Notes: generated by a model from the letters alone, not told the origin. Numbered from the stretch's first letter, positions 1 to 11,391 are shown. The stretch: 64,000 bases of DNA from Charina bottae (GCA_023362775.1 JALMGJ010000005.1:85880921-85944920), one strand, 5' to 3'. A program made the numbers and translations.

Positions 1-223
1 GCGGCGGAATGAAGAGCCAGCGAGTAGACCAGTTCTTCGTAATTCCTCTCAGGACAAGGAGAGGACTTGAGATCGCCCACAAGTGCTCCACACAGGTGCT
101 CCTCACGAGGAGACCTCAAGACAGCAGTCTCTGGCAAGCAACTTTCTCTTTTGTAACCGCAGTAACTTTTAGTAAAATAGTTTTCCACTATCTTGGTGTG
201 AGGCTATTTATTTCTGAGCATAG

Positions 224-604
224 GTTCTGCACAAGGAACTAAAGATTACAATTAAAGGAGAAGAACAACCTGACAAGATTGAGACTGATTTGAAAGTGAA
301 TTTAAAAATGACAGGCTACAAGAATGACATAGAAAACGATGTTACACTGTAAATACAAAAGAAACCAGATGATGTCTTAATAATTAAGAGGGATATACAA
401 ATAACAAACCAAGAGAGTGACCTGGATAATTTTCCTGTATTGGATTTATACAAGAGGCTTGTTAAAGCTTTGAAGAATATTGTGAGAAGGGATAAAGAAA
501 AAATGAAAAGACACCAAGTTCTAGGACATTATTTGAAGGGACTAAAGTTCAAGATTGTTAAAAGTAAAAGGAAGGAATATAAAGTTGGTTTATTTGATCA
601 AGGT
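224..604 (+). pseudogene. Unidentified coding-like repeat remnant
   Basis: One reading frame runs from 224 to a TAA at 602-604 with a single internal stop (350-352). The product is lysine- and acid-rich; its last ~80 codons are fully open and include SDLDNFPVLDLYKRLVKALK and end in EYKVGLFDQG. Charged, helix-prone composition without cysteines would suit a nucleic-acid-binding ORF1-type LINE protein, and a pyrimidine-rich stretch follows at 777-900. I do not recognise the family. There is no good ATG at the start, so the frame is probably the 3' part of a longer ORF that begins before or near the window edge. It could also be chance, but an open stretch this long in AT-rich DNA is unusual. 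Confidence 0.3.
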
Positions 605-900
605 TAAAATAGATATGTTGTTATCTCTGGTTACCTTTAATGGGCTTTTGATGACATCAGGACTGAAATGACAAGGCTTCAAGGATTTGTTTGTAGATAA
701 GAGATGGGATATGGGAAGAAGAAAAGGTGATAAGTTACTAAAATCGTTTATACATGTGATGAAGGGGGAAGTCGCTTCTTTATATATTTCTTTTCTTTTT
801 CTTTACTATATTCTTATTTTTTTTCCTATTTTTTCTTTTCCCCCCCTGCACCTTCTGTTTTTTTTTATTCTTTTCTTTTTTACTTTGTATTAGTTTTTTT

Positions 901-1010
901 ATTTATTTATTTTATTTATATGTCAAATTTAGTCACCACCCATCTCACTCAGAGAGCGACTCTGGGCGGTTATTATTGTTGTAATTGTAATTTTTAATAA
1001 AATTGCTATA
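901..1010 (-). mobile_element. L2/CR1-type LINE 3' tail
   Basis: On the minus strand this reads as a tail with ACCGCCCAGAGTC-like core followed by an A-rich ATAAATAAAT end (plus strand: ATTTATTTAT then CCACCCATCTCACTC and GACTCTGGGCGG). The same tail recurs at least eight times in this window and is joined to L2-type reverse transcriptase C-termini at 56.5 and 7.1 kb. Only the last ~100 bp are present, the usual result of 5' truncation during target-primed reverse transcription. Confidence 0.7.
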
Positions 1011-1418
1011 AAAAATGAAATTTGTATTTGCGGAATATTTTCATGAATCTGTTTTTACCAGGATTAAACAGTTCGGATTCACTTTTTGTACTACTTGATG
1101 ACTTCTAACATTCCACCTACAAAAGGTTCTGTGCATCTCACAAAGGATGAAAGCAGTTTTAACAACCCAGTTTATTTCCAAAATTGGAAATCAAATAATT
1201 ATTTGCTTGTTCCTACTTCCAACAAAATTTGGGAGAGTTCGGGTAAAGCCAAGCACAACCTCTGATTCCAACGAGATCCAATTTTGTAAATGTTTAGCTG
1301 ATTTTATAAAAGTATCAAATTATGCAACTTTTTTTTTGATAGCTAGTATAGCTGCTGGCTACCTGTCAACATGTCAGGATCAGGAATAGGAACATGATTT
1401 ACTCAATGCATAGTGCAT
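1011..1418. other. No gene or repeat recognised
   Basis: AT-rich sequence. An 80-codon open frame (1147-1389, plus) has no recognisable motif and no splice context; I treat it as chance. Confidence 0.5.
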
Positions 1419-1898
1419 AATGGGATGCGGATGGCTCAGCAGGTTAAACAGCTGAGCTGTAGGCTGCCGATCAGAAGGTCGGCAGTTCGAACCCCGCGCG
1501 ACAAAGTGAGCTCTCGTCGCTAAAGTCCTAGCTCCTGTCAACCCAGCAGTTCGAAAGCTTAGCAAGTAGATAAATTGGGTACTACCTTAAGTGGGAGAAT
1601 TTGCTGGCGTCCTGCCGGGAGCCGGTTCCACCGGAGGAAAAGATCGGACAGACGGTGAGGACAGACCCGGAAGTGACATCAACAGGATGTCAGCAGCCGG
1701 CTCAAGGCATCCTGGGAATTGTAGTCCAGAGCCTTAGAAGAGCCGGTTCCCTTACCCCCTCTCCTGGTGCGCGGGTTAAATTACACTCTATAGTTGGTGA
1801 TATTGTATAATGATAAAAATGTATATACAGTATATATGTATGTAAGCCGCCTAGAGTCCTCCGTTAGGGAGGGGATAGGCGGGGTATAAATAGCACTG

Positions 1899-1905
<7 letters not shown>
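1419..1905 (+). mobile_element. Composite SINE: tRNA-like head, central body, L2-type tail
   Basis: The head (about 1428-1500) has RNA polymerase III box-like motifs: TGGCTCAGCAGG as an A box and GGCAGTTCGAACCCC as a B box. A central body rich in GGAAGTGACATC and CCGG motifs follows. The 3' end, TAAGCCGCCTAGAGTCCTCC then GGCGGGGTATAAAT, matches the L2/CR1 tail type and runs into (AAAT)n. A shorter copy sharing the last ~140 bp lies at 37.9 kb, so this is a family and not a chance mosaic. Sharing a LINE tail lets a SINE be copied by that LINE. I found no clear TSD. Confidence 0.7.
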
Positions 1906-1945
<40 letters not shown>

Positions 1946-1946
1946 A
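1897..1946 (+). repeat. (AAAT)n microsatellite
   Basis: About twelve AAAT units form the 3' tail of the composite SINE. Confidence 0.9.
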
Positions 1947-2806
1947 GTATTCTGCAAAATTGTATTTATTTATTGGTTCTTCTCCCCAATTATCAGCACA
2001 TGTTCTATGCCTCTTTGAAGCTATGAAGAGAGAGATTGGAATGTAACTTTGCTGACTAGACTTGAAGCAATGCTTGTCAATGTGAAATCAGACTTCCCAT
2101 GTGCCAACCGCCCAAGAACGTATTCAAATAATGAATGAAAGCCAAATGGAGCTAAAACAGTGTTTGGCACTATGGATGTGTTCTTCCTCTGTGCCCAAAT
2201 CAAGAAACCTTGTTAGTACCACCCTCTGTACTCAACGAACAGTGTTTCCTTAAATGACGAGAACTTCTTCTAATTGCTTTGCAAAAGCTGTTCTCCTCTT
2301 TTCCAATGCAGTGGATGGAATGATTGGCTTTTCCATGTCTGGAACTATTCTGCCTGCTGATGTACTGAGGTTGCCATTTGGTGCTGCAGCTTTCAGAAAG
2401 TAGTTCAGAGTTCATTGCTCTGTCATTGCTTTGTTGTCTGGGTTGGACCAGAAGTTCCTTAGCACTGGAGAGGATTTTAAACTCATCTACTTTCCACGTC
2501 TGCCAAGCTAAGACGGTATCTACTGTATATGGCCCTTTACATCCACGATCATTCTGTGGGGTATTGAGAAGGTGCAGCCATGTCTTTCACAGAAGCATAC
2601 ATAAGGTTTTGAAAATGAAATACTGGCATAGATTTTAAAAAGGAGCTTAATTTCAGTTCATGAGGAATTTCTGAAAATCAAATACTGTTTGGGGTAAGCA
2701 GTTTCTGAAAATAAAGGACAGTCCATCAGTAAAGCACATAAGGGTGTAATCAAGATGGATGCACTTCACCTCCATAAAGTGCTAAAAGACCATGGAGGCA
2801 GGGTGA
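1947..2806. other. No gene or repeat recognised
   Basis: Mixed-composition unique-looking DNA. Open frames on both strands stay under 90 codons and lack motifs. Confidence 0.45.
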
Positions 2807-2971
2807 TTTCTATTCTATTCTATTCTATTCTATTCTATTCTATTCTATTCTATTCTATTCTATTCTATTCTATTCTATTCTATTCTACCCTACCCTACCC
2901 TACCCTACCCTACCCTACCCTACCCTACCCTCTCCTACTCCTACTCCTACTCCTACTCCTACTCCTACTCC
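2807..2971. repeat. Compound microsatellite (TTCTA)n-(CCCTA)n-(CTACTC)n
   Basis: About sixteen TTCTA units (2807-2886; AATAG class on the other strand) change to about nine CCCTA units (2888-2931) and then to CTACTC hexamers (2932-2971). It abuts the 3' end of the minus-strand L2/CR1-type tail beginning at 2972. AATAG-class pentanucleotides seeded by CR1-family LINE tails are established for snake genomes. The open frame through it is a by-product of the repeat. Confidence 0.9.
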
Positions 2972-3260
2972 ACTCATTTACATAACTTATATGGCCGCCT
3001 ATCTCGTACAATGACTCTTAAGGTGGCTCACAACAATCCATAAAAACATGGTTAAAAACAAAAGTCCCCTTCCCCCCAGGTGCCAGACCAAACATCTGTG
3101 CAGCTCAACCCCCATCCTAGCCCAATGCTTGGGGGAAGAGCCAGTCTTCACAGCCCTCTTTTCACTGAGGCTTGTTGGCGACACACAGTGCAGGCCCCTA
3201 GGCCAGGACGACTGGTGGCACCACCTCCTGTCGATGCAAAGATTTGCGTTTTTAGAATGA
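2972..3260 (-). mobile_element. L2/CR1-type LINE 3' end
   Basis: Minus-strand reading gives a degraded reverse transcriptase C-terminal segment (about 3080-3180, an AVKTGSSPKHW stretch resembling the family's ALKTWLF motif), then a tail with GTGAGCCACCTTAAGAGTC and AGGCGGCCATATAAG. The tail ends in the compound microsatellite. Its coding capacity is lost and only the 3' few hundred bases remain. Confidence 0.6.
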
Positions 3261-4005
3261 CTTGGATGGAGGGGTGGTATTAGCATCTCCTAAGCTTTGG
3301 CTTAGGCCTCAGCCTAAAGCCAGCCTTGATGACACAATTTCCCTTGTGTCATTTTGCCTCACTCCAAGGCCTAATGTGGCAGTCACAGTTGCAAGAAGAT
3401 GGTTTTGCTGATGTGTGGATGTTTTTTTTCCAACTCCATTCCAGGGCAGGAAGTACCAGCAGAAGCTTTTGTGCAAATCCAGTGGACAATGGTCTTTTAT
3501 AGGACTCGGCTACTTTCTATTTATATGAAAGCTTATCCAGGCAAATTATTATTTGCACATGCTGTTCAGCTTACATATTAAAACACGAGTTTCTGTCTTC
3601 TTGGATAAGATAGAATTCTTTGGCATGTTGCAGTATATCAATATTCCACGGCAGCTGCCTTATCCAGCCAGTGGGAAGGACCCTTGTTTTCTCAGCTCAA
3701 GAAGAACAAAATCTAGAACAACTGGGTAGTTGTTCTAAAATGAGCTAGAACAAGTAGGGTACACAGCCTGCACCTTAGGTTGCATAAATTGGGATGGACC
3801 CCGTTTGACTGACATGGTTCTTTTCCAAGTCTTTTAAAGAACATTTTAATGTCATGGGAAGGAAGAGCTGAAAGAAAGCTGAGAAGCTGGGATGATGCTT
3901 AGAGTCAGAAAATGGAAACAGTTACAGAGCAACATGAAAGCCTTTCAAAACTTTCCTTGAGGCTAGCAAACATTTTGTGTCTATTTGTGTATATGTGGGT
4001 GTGGC
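3261..4005. other. No gene or repeat recognised
   Basis: No motif-bearing frame or family-type repeat seen. Confidence 0.4.
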
Positions 4006-4055
4006 GTGCTTTTCTTTCTTAGCATAGAAGGTGCTTTTCTTTCTTAGCATAGAAG
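4006..4055 (+). repeat. Perfect 25-bp tandem duplication
   Basis: GTGCTTTTCTTTCTTAGCAT plus AGAAG occurs twice head to tail (4006-4030, 4031-4055) with no difference, so the duplication is recent or under conversion. Confidence 0.9.
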
Positions 4056-7002
4056 CACTTTAACAAACCAGGACCTGACTGTGTTGTTACTCCAGTTCTT
4101 ACTGAAATCGCGTACATCAAGAAAAAGGTCCCTGAATAGTTACATCCAATCAGTAACAAATGAGACAGCCTTAACATTGAAAGAACTGAAAAAGACAAGT
4201 TAGTGGGTACAATTGTGACACCTACAGTTGACAGGTGATGCAGACAATTAGCCTCCAGTTTCAAAATCGCTTAACATTCTTAATAGAATTGGGCAGACTT
4301 TTCCCACTTAGCTCAGATGGATTCTGTGTGCTAATTAGGGATGGATCAAAATCTGAAAGAAGCTTTTCATTTCTATTGGAACTTACCTCTGAGCATGGTA
4401 GAGGACAATCTTTGACTGAGTAAGGTCTTTGCCTTACAAACAAGCCCTTTGATGAGTCAGTCAAGCTCAAATTGATAGCAGTTGACAGGAAGGTCTTCCA
4501 AATTGTTGGATTTTGAATTGAGGATCTAAAGAAGAGATGTAACCAAGGATGAACTAATTGTTTCTGCCAGGTTATAAACACAATAAACGATTTTAGTATG
4601 ACTTGATTAAGACCTCACTTATCTTAGGAGCTGCTAATTAGTCATCTCTAGCCTATGTGGTCTGGTATTATTACTGCAATAATGCTGTATCTTACTATGT
4701 GCTACAGTATATCTTGTATTATTCTACGTTTGATACTTAGGATAGAAGACCTGCTAATAGGAAGGACAGTATTAGTTGGATCTTCTCTAGCACATAACTT
4801 GAACAAAGCCTGTTTGGGCTGCTCTAAGGCTCCCTGGTAGTATTTTAGAAGTTGAGATTTTTAACACTGATCCATGCAATCTTGAAAGAGCAACACTAAC
4901 TTTTCAGGAAAATGAAGATGACTGAAGGAAATAGTTTTTGGGAGCTCACTAGGCAAAAATCCATGGTGTGGCATAGAAGGGTCTCCCCCTGATCAATCCT
5001 TCAAGTGAAAATTCACATTAAGTTCTTTCTTTCACTTTTTGTCTCTCAGTTTTTGGTGGAAAACAATATCCAAGCCATATCATCATCATCTGAAAAAAGG
5101 ATGGGGAACATTCTTGCCAATCCAGTTTATTTGTTGAATTGTTCTGCAGTGTTGTCCCATATCTTTCAATGAAGCAATGACCTTAAGCATAACAGAGTTT
5201 TTTGATTAGCAGGATAGGATCCCACTCTCAACTAATAAACTTATAGTCACCTACTTACATTGAAAACTCTTTTCTTCCAGTGCTAGAAGAAATACTTTTT
5301 TCCTGAATGAATCTCTTAGTTAGACACCAAGTAGTCTCTATTTTAGAGGGGTTAGAAATTTCCCCAAAGATAGCCTGCCTCAAGTTAGTTGACTATCTAT
5401 GTAGGACCAGGAATCATGATTGAAATGAAAATCTATCTTTGAATGCTGTTTTATTGTAATATGTTATATGTTAAAAATTGTCAAAAGATAGAAACTTTAC
5501 ATAAAATAAAGGACTATAAGTAAATTTAACAACTTTTCTAAATTCAGGCCATATGAAATATTGCAGTAAACATGAGTCTGGGGGTAAAAAAAGAGAAAGA
5601 GGGTGGGCACAACTGTGCAATCAAAGGCCTGCCCATGTAAAAAAGGGACAGGAGTTGATGGTGTGCCCACCATCTTGACTATTTGACACCCCCCCCCCAT
5701 GACCCCCGTGGAAATAACTTTTATTTTTAAGTAATGAAAAGGTTGAAAAAGAACTTTCAGCATTGTAGGAAAAATATGTTGTTGTAGTTTGAAATGTTGG
5801 GCACTAACAAATGGCAGGATGTGAGGTTCACCCATCCAGTCTTCATGTAAATGGTTGGCTTGCCATATCTTTTAATTCTTCAATTTTAAATCAAGGTTTG
5901 CTGTAGCCTTTTTAAGTGTCAGATTGATAGCAAATCTGACAACGTCAAGGTGGATGGTTCCTTTTGATGAGGATTTCCATTCAAAACATTCTCGCTTTGG
6001 GATTACGGCACTTCAGCTGTTGTATGTGAATATTCTTTGCATGCATCTTGTTAGTTGCTCACCCATCCTGACCTTCTGAGATGCTTAGCATGAATTACTA
6101 TACGAGTGATGGCTATCCTGCAAAGGAGGTTAGGAAACACGACACTGTTTCTTTTTCCCTGCCACTGGATGTATATCTTTTTTTTAATATAGAAGGAAAT
6201 CAGTTGCTAATCCTGATTTTTATTTGAGAAAGGAACCAGATGGTTGGCGTGTACAAGGTCACAGAAGTGCCAGGGAGAGACTGCACAATCCACACAAAAG
6301 GATTCTGGCAATTCACATTTTCTTGAGCTTTGAACAAAGTCTTTGGTAAATCTAAAAAAGTCCTTTTCCTGCATGACTAAACCCATTGAAAGATTAAAAA
6401 GAGAGCTACCTTAACATCATTCACGTTAAACTTACTAATTTTCTTAAAAACCTGCTTCAAAACCTGTTTTCCTTACTTTGAAAATTAAATCCCAATAAAT
6501 ACTTAACGGTGGGGAAGATACACCCTGCCCTCCTAGTGCCTTTGACATTTAAGATAGGATATTGAATTTATTAAACTATCCTATACCAAGTTGGACACTG
6601 TGGATTTTAAAATTCTCTCCTTTTTGGCTGGAATAGCTTCTAAGTGAAGCTGTGTCCTCTAAGTGTTGTTATATTCATTTGCCTTAAACCTTTGAAGGAA
6701 AAAAAAAAGTGGTGGGTGTCTGTAAGCCAGTGTTTTCTTCATAGAAAAGAGAAGGAAGAAAATGCAAGCAGGGAAATGCTGACATGTATATATACTTACG
6801 TGGACAACGTTGGAGAATTTTGGCAGAAGGGAAGCTGGGAAATGTTGAATGGAGGGAAGAGGTATGAAAAGTGAATGGCGGCTTAGCTCTCTGGATATTC
6901 GAACGATTGGAATCTGACTCTACGCTCACCATACTATGGACTCAAGGAAAGGGGTCCTTTAGCCCATCACATCCAACCTCTGCTTCTGCTTGATGATATC
7001 TC
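4056..7002. other. Long stretch without recognised genes or elements
   Basis: AT-rich unique-looking sequence. A C-run lies at 5690-5698. Frames of about 60-112 codons on both strands (for example 5497-5835 minus, 4261-4581 minus) have no domains, no repeat similarity and no paired splice sites that I could support. Confidence 0.4.
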
Positions 7003-7371
7003 TTGAAGGGGAGACCCTTATCCAACTACACTATGGATTCCATTATGGAGCTGCTTTTCCTGTTAGGAAATACCATCGGCGAAGGGGTGTTGGCTGGTGG
7101 GGCCCAGAAGGAGAGCCTTTTCTGCCATGGCACCTTTGGAACATCATCCCCCCAGAGGTTATATTGGCCCCATCCCTGCTGGCCTTCCGGAAGGCCTTGA
7201 AAACTTGGTTTTGTGCCTGAGCTGGGGCCCTGGGTGTGTGACAGAGCCCGTCTCCTGGCTGTGTGGATAATTGGTTGGATTATGCCTGCCTGTTATGTGC
7301 TTTTTTAAAAAAATGTATTTTATTGTAAGCTGCCTAGAGTCACCTATGTGAGATTGGTGGCTGTATAAATC

Positions 7372-7420
<49 letters not shown>
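7003..7420 (+). mobile_element. L2/CR1-type LINE 3' fragment with (AAT)n tail
   Basis: The first ~200 bp correspond to the reverse transcriptase C-terminus. The frame is scrambled, but GGAACATCATCCCCCCAGAG and GGCCTTGAAAACTTGG are the nucleotide forms of the WN-LPPE and LKTW motifs seen intact at 56.6 kb. The 3' tail (TGTAAGCTGCCTAGAGTCAC) at 7325 passes into (AAT)n at 7373-7420. It is 5'-truncated and non-functional. Confidence 0.7.
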
Positions 7421-9016
7421 CCTAATGTTGGACTGGAATCTCAAGGCCAACATTCCATGTTCCGTTCTTCACTCTGGGCCATTGAAGAACAGATCTTGAC
7501 GTTCTTCTGTAATATACTTCTCCAGGTATTTAAACAGTGCTAATATACTCTTTCAAATGTCTTTTCTCAAGGCTAAACAAACTCTGTTTCCTCAGTCCCT
7601 TTTGGTAAGACTTAATTCCGGGTCTCCTGACCATCTTTGTTACTCTTCTCTCAAGAAGAGGTCTGAACAATGTAGGGACGGAATGGAACTATATTGCCAG
7701 TACTTTTCACTTACTATTTGATGAAAACTGATCACAGGATAGTAAATATATATGGAGTCAGTTTTTAAATGTGTATGTATGTATTGCTTTTTGATAGAAA
7801 ACGTAACGGTCTCTGTTTCTGGAATAGCCTGGGCTAGAAATGGATCCAAAAACACAAATAGAATCATCTCTCTTGAAAACAATCTTTTTTACACTTCTTT
7901 TTTTTTTTTTTAGCTTAGCTGTATTTTCGCTCCCTCCAATCTCTGCTGAATTCCTTGTTGGCCAAAAATGTCAAACATGTGGTTGCACTGAGAGTGCTGA
8001 GAAGCCAGGAAGCCGGCTCCAAAGTATTTAGGAACAATTTGGAAGGAATTTATGCTCTCCTTCACAACAGCTGATGGGGCTTTGGAGAGGGCCATCAGAA
8101 AAGCAAGGGCTGAAATGAAGGGCATCTGTTGTCAGCTTTTCCAAGGCAGAATGTCTTGTACCGTCTTTCATAAAAGTGTGCACGTGTGCACATACAAGCA
8201 TTCCAGCCTACACTGCAAAATTTTAATTGACTTGTTAATGACACCACACATGGAAAAATTTCCAAGAATTGGTTATGGGGAAGGTTTTCTCTCGCTGTTA
8301 CAAAACAGAAGACACCAGGAACTTGACAAGTCCAAGTGTCTGAAGCCAAGGGACTAATTGATAACAGGCAGCCTTTATGCAAGGCTCTTTGGCAGTAATT
8401 GCAAGCAGAATCCAAGTCTCTGATCTCACCAGTGGTATTTGCCATGCCAAAACCAGCCAGACTTTGACAGATTGCTTTCCTGCAATAATAACTTAAGCAT
8501 GTTGCTTTTCTCACATGAGGCCACATGTCACTCCCACTGGACAGAATTACTGGCTTTTTTTTTTTAAGGGGCTGCTGTTAACTGAAATAATTCTCTTCCA
8601 TTATGTGAGTCATGTAGTGTTGCAAGAGAAAGAATCATCTACTTCCCCAAACTGATTGAGAAATAGAATCTAGAAGGGGACTCTGCAGACCTGATTCCCC
8701 GGGGTAGGGATCGCTAGAGAAGAGAGGTATGGAGAAAGCTTGGCCTTTCCCTACCTGAATTCCACAGTGGATCCCATATAAATGAATGGATCCAATATTA
8801 CGGGGAAAATTAAATGTCTCCATTTGGGAAACAGCTGCAGATTGCTCCTCTGTCTTTTGTCTAGACACTGGAGATTTGGCTTTCACTGATAAGTCTTCTG
8901 CAGCTTAATGTTATGGTCTATATGGATAGATATAGACAGGTTACACAAACTTTTTGGACTCATTTCAAGAGGTCCCCAACTGTATGTAAGTCTTCCTGCC
9001 ATTCATAGCTTGCCTT
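7421..9016. other. No gene or repeat recognised
   Basis: Unique-looking DNA. The 143-codon minus frame at 8095-8526 and the 101-codon plus frame opposite it have no motifs; overlap of two long frames on opposite strands argues for chance. Confidence 0.4.
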
Positions 9017-9190
9017 GTGTTATGATTTTCGGGCCCAGACCAAGAATGACTCCGAGTCAGTGAATTCCAACTCTAGTTCTTTATTGTTCTCACCATATAG
9101 ACAGAATCTTGCCAGACTAAAGCTAAAATTCTGTTCAGGAGCCTATTTCTCCCATTCCAATCTGGTAGTGTTGTAGGATAGGTTAGAAAG
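9017..9190 (-). mobile_element. Possible LTR 3' end (minus strand)
   Basis: The plus strand begins TGTTATGATTTTCGGGCCC, so the minus strand ends in CA as LTRs do. An AATAAA signal on the minus strand (plus TTTATT, about 9081-9086) sits 65-70 bp before that end, the spacing expected for an R-U5 boundary. The upstream limit is not visible and no partner LTR or TSD was found, so the call rests on layout alone. Confidence 0.3.
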
Positions 9191-9738
9191 TTTGTAGCTG
9201 CAGTCTAAAATAATGTCTCTGAAGTATAGAAGTCTTATCATTTAGTTAAGTCAGACCAGCCTTCATTAGCAAGGTATTATGTACGTACTTCTGACTTCAG
9301 TTCTTTTAATCCCCAACTAGTTTGGCAAGATGTTGGAAACTGCAGTTCAAAACATCTGAAGGCACCAGGTTGCATTAGACTGCCCCAATCTCAGAAGATC
9401 TTAATTTGTGTCAAGACATCCTAGAGTGAAAGAAAAATCAATATTAGATATTGTCAATTGATTTTATCACACCCAGCAGCTATGGGTTGTATACTTGCTA
9501 CAAAGTAAGATGCTATTTCACATGGCGTGCTTAAGGCATTTTCCCAAGCCCATCTTGGAAGGGTTACAATGTGTACCTGGGTTCTGTGTGCATCCAGCTC
9601 AAGCATTCCTGTAATTTGGAAAGGAGTTTGTCAGAGTAAAGCTATGAAGGTGGGCAATTCTCAGTTCCTGCCATGAATATTAAATAAGCAGATATTTAAT
9701 AATATTAAATAAGCAGAATATTAAATAAGCAGAGAGCT
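9191..9738. other. No gene recognised; small repeats
   Basis: Holds a fragment resembling the CTGCAGTTCAAAACATCTGA type of MITE sequence (9340-9365) and three near-copies of a ~17-bp unit ATATTAAATAAGCAGA between 9676 and 9735, next to the SINE insertion site. Confidence 0.5.
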
Positions 9739-9751
9739 ACAGTTTACAGAG

Positions 9752-10085
9752 GGGCATGGTGGCTCAGCGGGTAAGACGCCAGGCTTGTCGATCGGAAGAT
9801 CGCAAGTTCGGAGGTTCGAATCCCTAGTCCCGCATGACGGAGTGAGCTCCCGCACTAGCCCCAGCTCTTGCCAACCTAGCAATTCGAAAGCATGCAAATG
9901 CAAGTAGATGAATAGGTACCACTTTGGTGGGTAGGTAACAGCGTTCTGCATCCGTCATGCCGGCCACATGACTGTGGAAGTGTCTTCGGACAACGCTGGC
10001 TCTTTGGCTAACAAACAGAGATGAGCACCGGCCCCTAGAGTCGGACACGACTGCACAAATGTGCAGGGGGAACCTTTACCTTTTT
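9752..10085 (+). mobile_element. Complete Sauria-type SINE with 13-bp TSD
   Basis: The head has an A box (GTGGCTCAGCGGG) and B box (GGAGGTTCGAATCCC) of a tRNA-like Pol III promoter. The body carries the family-wide GCAATTCGAAAGCATGCAAA, and the 3' end has CTAGAGTCGGACACGACTGC, which resembles the Bov-B LINE tail, followed by AACCTTTACC. A perfect 13-bp duplication, ACAGTTTACAGAG, flanks it at 9739-9751 and 10086-10098. This marks a LINE-mediated insertion that is not heavily decayed. Confidence 0.9.
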
Positions 10086-10098
10086 ACAGTTTACAGAG

Positions 10099-11112
10099 CT
10101 ATCTCTTAGAAAGGAGGGCAACAAAAAGATTCCTACTTCTCATTGGAGATCTTGTGGATGGAGGCAACAGCTGCTATGAATATTATTTACTCCAGTTCTT
10201 GTCCTGCAGAGGACTAAACCACCACAATACTCAAAAGGGGTGGGTGGGAGTATTCTTAGGTTGTGTCTTCTTAAATTCTTCAACACTTCTCCATGATGGT
10301 GGCTCCATGTAGCATAACAGATGAAAAGTGTAAAAAGAAAAACATGCGATTCCCTTGCAGTCCAAGTTGCATTTAACCTGGTGCGTTGACTACACAGTGG
10401 GATCAGACCAAATTCCAAAGTTTAATAAAGCAGATTGGAAGCAAGTAGTAGGAACGAATGGGATGAGTTTAAGTTTTCCATTTTTGGAAGTGGTGAGACA
10501 AACGGCCCAATTATGATTTAAAATACTTTCTTAGATGTTTGTATTTGTAGCAGTCATGCCAAGATGAAAGATAAATAAAAAAACGAATGTAGCTTGTTTA
10601 GAAACAATACAAAGACTCCTTTCTGAGAAGTGAAAGCAGAATATTATTTCCTTTTTCACTCAGGCACAGTTTGATTGTTCATTTTCTTTTGCATTAATTT
10701 ATCGAAGGACACTTGCCTAAATTACTTTCTGTCTCTTGTGAAAGCCTTTGATCTTGGTGACAGTTTGACTGCATTAGGGAGAGCCTATTGGTTAATCCTT
10801 TGCTTAACTTGTCCTTTTTGGCACAGCCAGGGGTCTTTCCAGAGCTAATCTGTCAGCACAGTCTAAATCCTAATCAAACAAGGAGAGAGAGATGCTGTGA
10901 ACTGTATTATAAGATGAAAAACTGCATTGTGGGATTGGTTTCTTTAAAGGAAAGATTTAAGGATACTTGAGTGACTGTGTTCCATGGAGTTCCATGGCAT
11001 TTTTTCCTTTTGCATTTTTAAAAGCCTAATTGGTCGGGATAGCAGTGTCTTGGGGCTGTTATCAACACCCAAGAACATTTTTCATCTTTTAAAAACTAGG
11101 AATGGGGGAGGC
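10099..11112. other. Unique DNA; possible conserved block at 10630-10960
   Basis: No element recognised. 10630-10960 is repeat-free with motif-dense AT-rich blocks (TTTGCATTAATTTATCG, GGTGACAGTTTGACTGCATT, AGCTAATCTGTCAGCA) of the kind seen in vertebrate conserved non-coding elements. This is an impression from base pattern only. Confidence 0.3.
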
Positions 11113-11120
11113 ATATATGA

Positions 11121-11391
11121 CAGGGCTTTCCAAAGTTTTCCTGCGGCAACACACCAACTACCGTTGGCGCGTCGCCGCGGGAAAACCCGGAAGTGCCGCT
11201 GTTGCGGCAGCGCGCAAAACCCCGGAAGCGCTGCTGCCGCTTTTGGGTTTTTGCGCACCGCCGTTGGTGTGTCGCCGCGGGAAAACCCAGAAGAGCTGAT
11301 GATGATCAGCGCTTCCGGGTTGTGTGGCGACACACCAGACTGTGTGTGGCGACACACTTTTGTGTCGCGACACACAGTTTGGAAAGCTCTG
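11121..11391. mobile_element. CpG-rich hAT MITE, copy 1
   Basis: Terminal inverted repeats read CAGGGCTTTCCAAAGTT on the left and, reversed, CAGAGCTTTCCAAACTG on the right. Perfect 8-bp duplications ATATATGA (11113-11120 and 11392-11399) identify the hAT superfamily. The 271-bp body is rich in CpG and repeats GTGTGGCGACACAC and CGGAAG modules. It encodes no transposase, so it is non-autonomous. The many overlapping open frames here result from high GC content. A second copy is at 57.4 kb. Confidence 0.9.

Noticed and set aside
2755..2985. Frame encoding a repetitive FYSIL / PYPTL peptide
   Set aside because: Translation of the pentanucleotide array.
8095..8526. 143-codon minus-strand frame as a host gene
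   Set aside because: No domain, no splice sites of note, and an equally long frame on the other strand.
9760..9832. Functional tRNA gene
   Set aside because: A and B boxes are present, but it is the head of a SINE with TSDs and a LINE-like tail.
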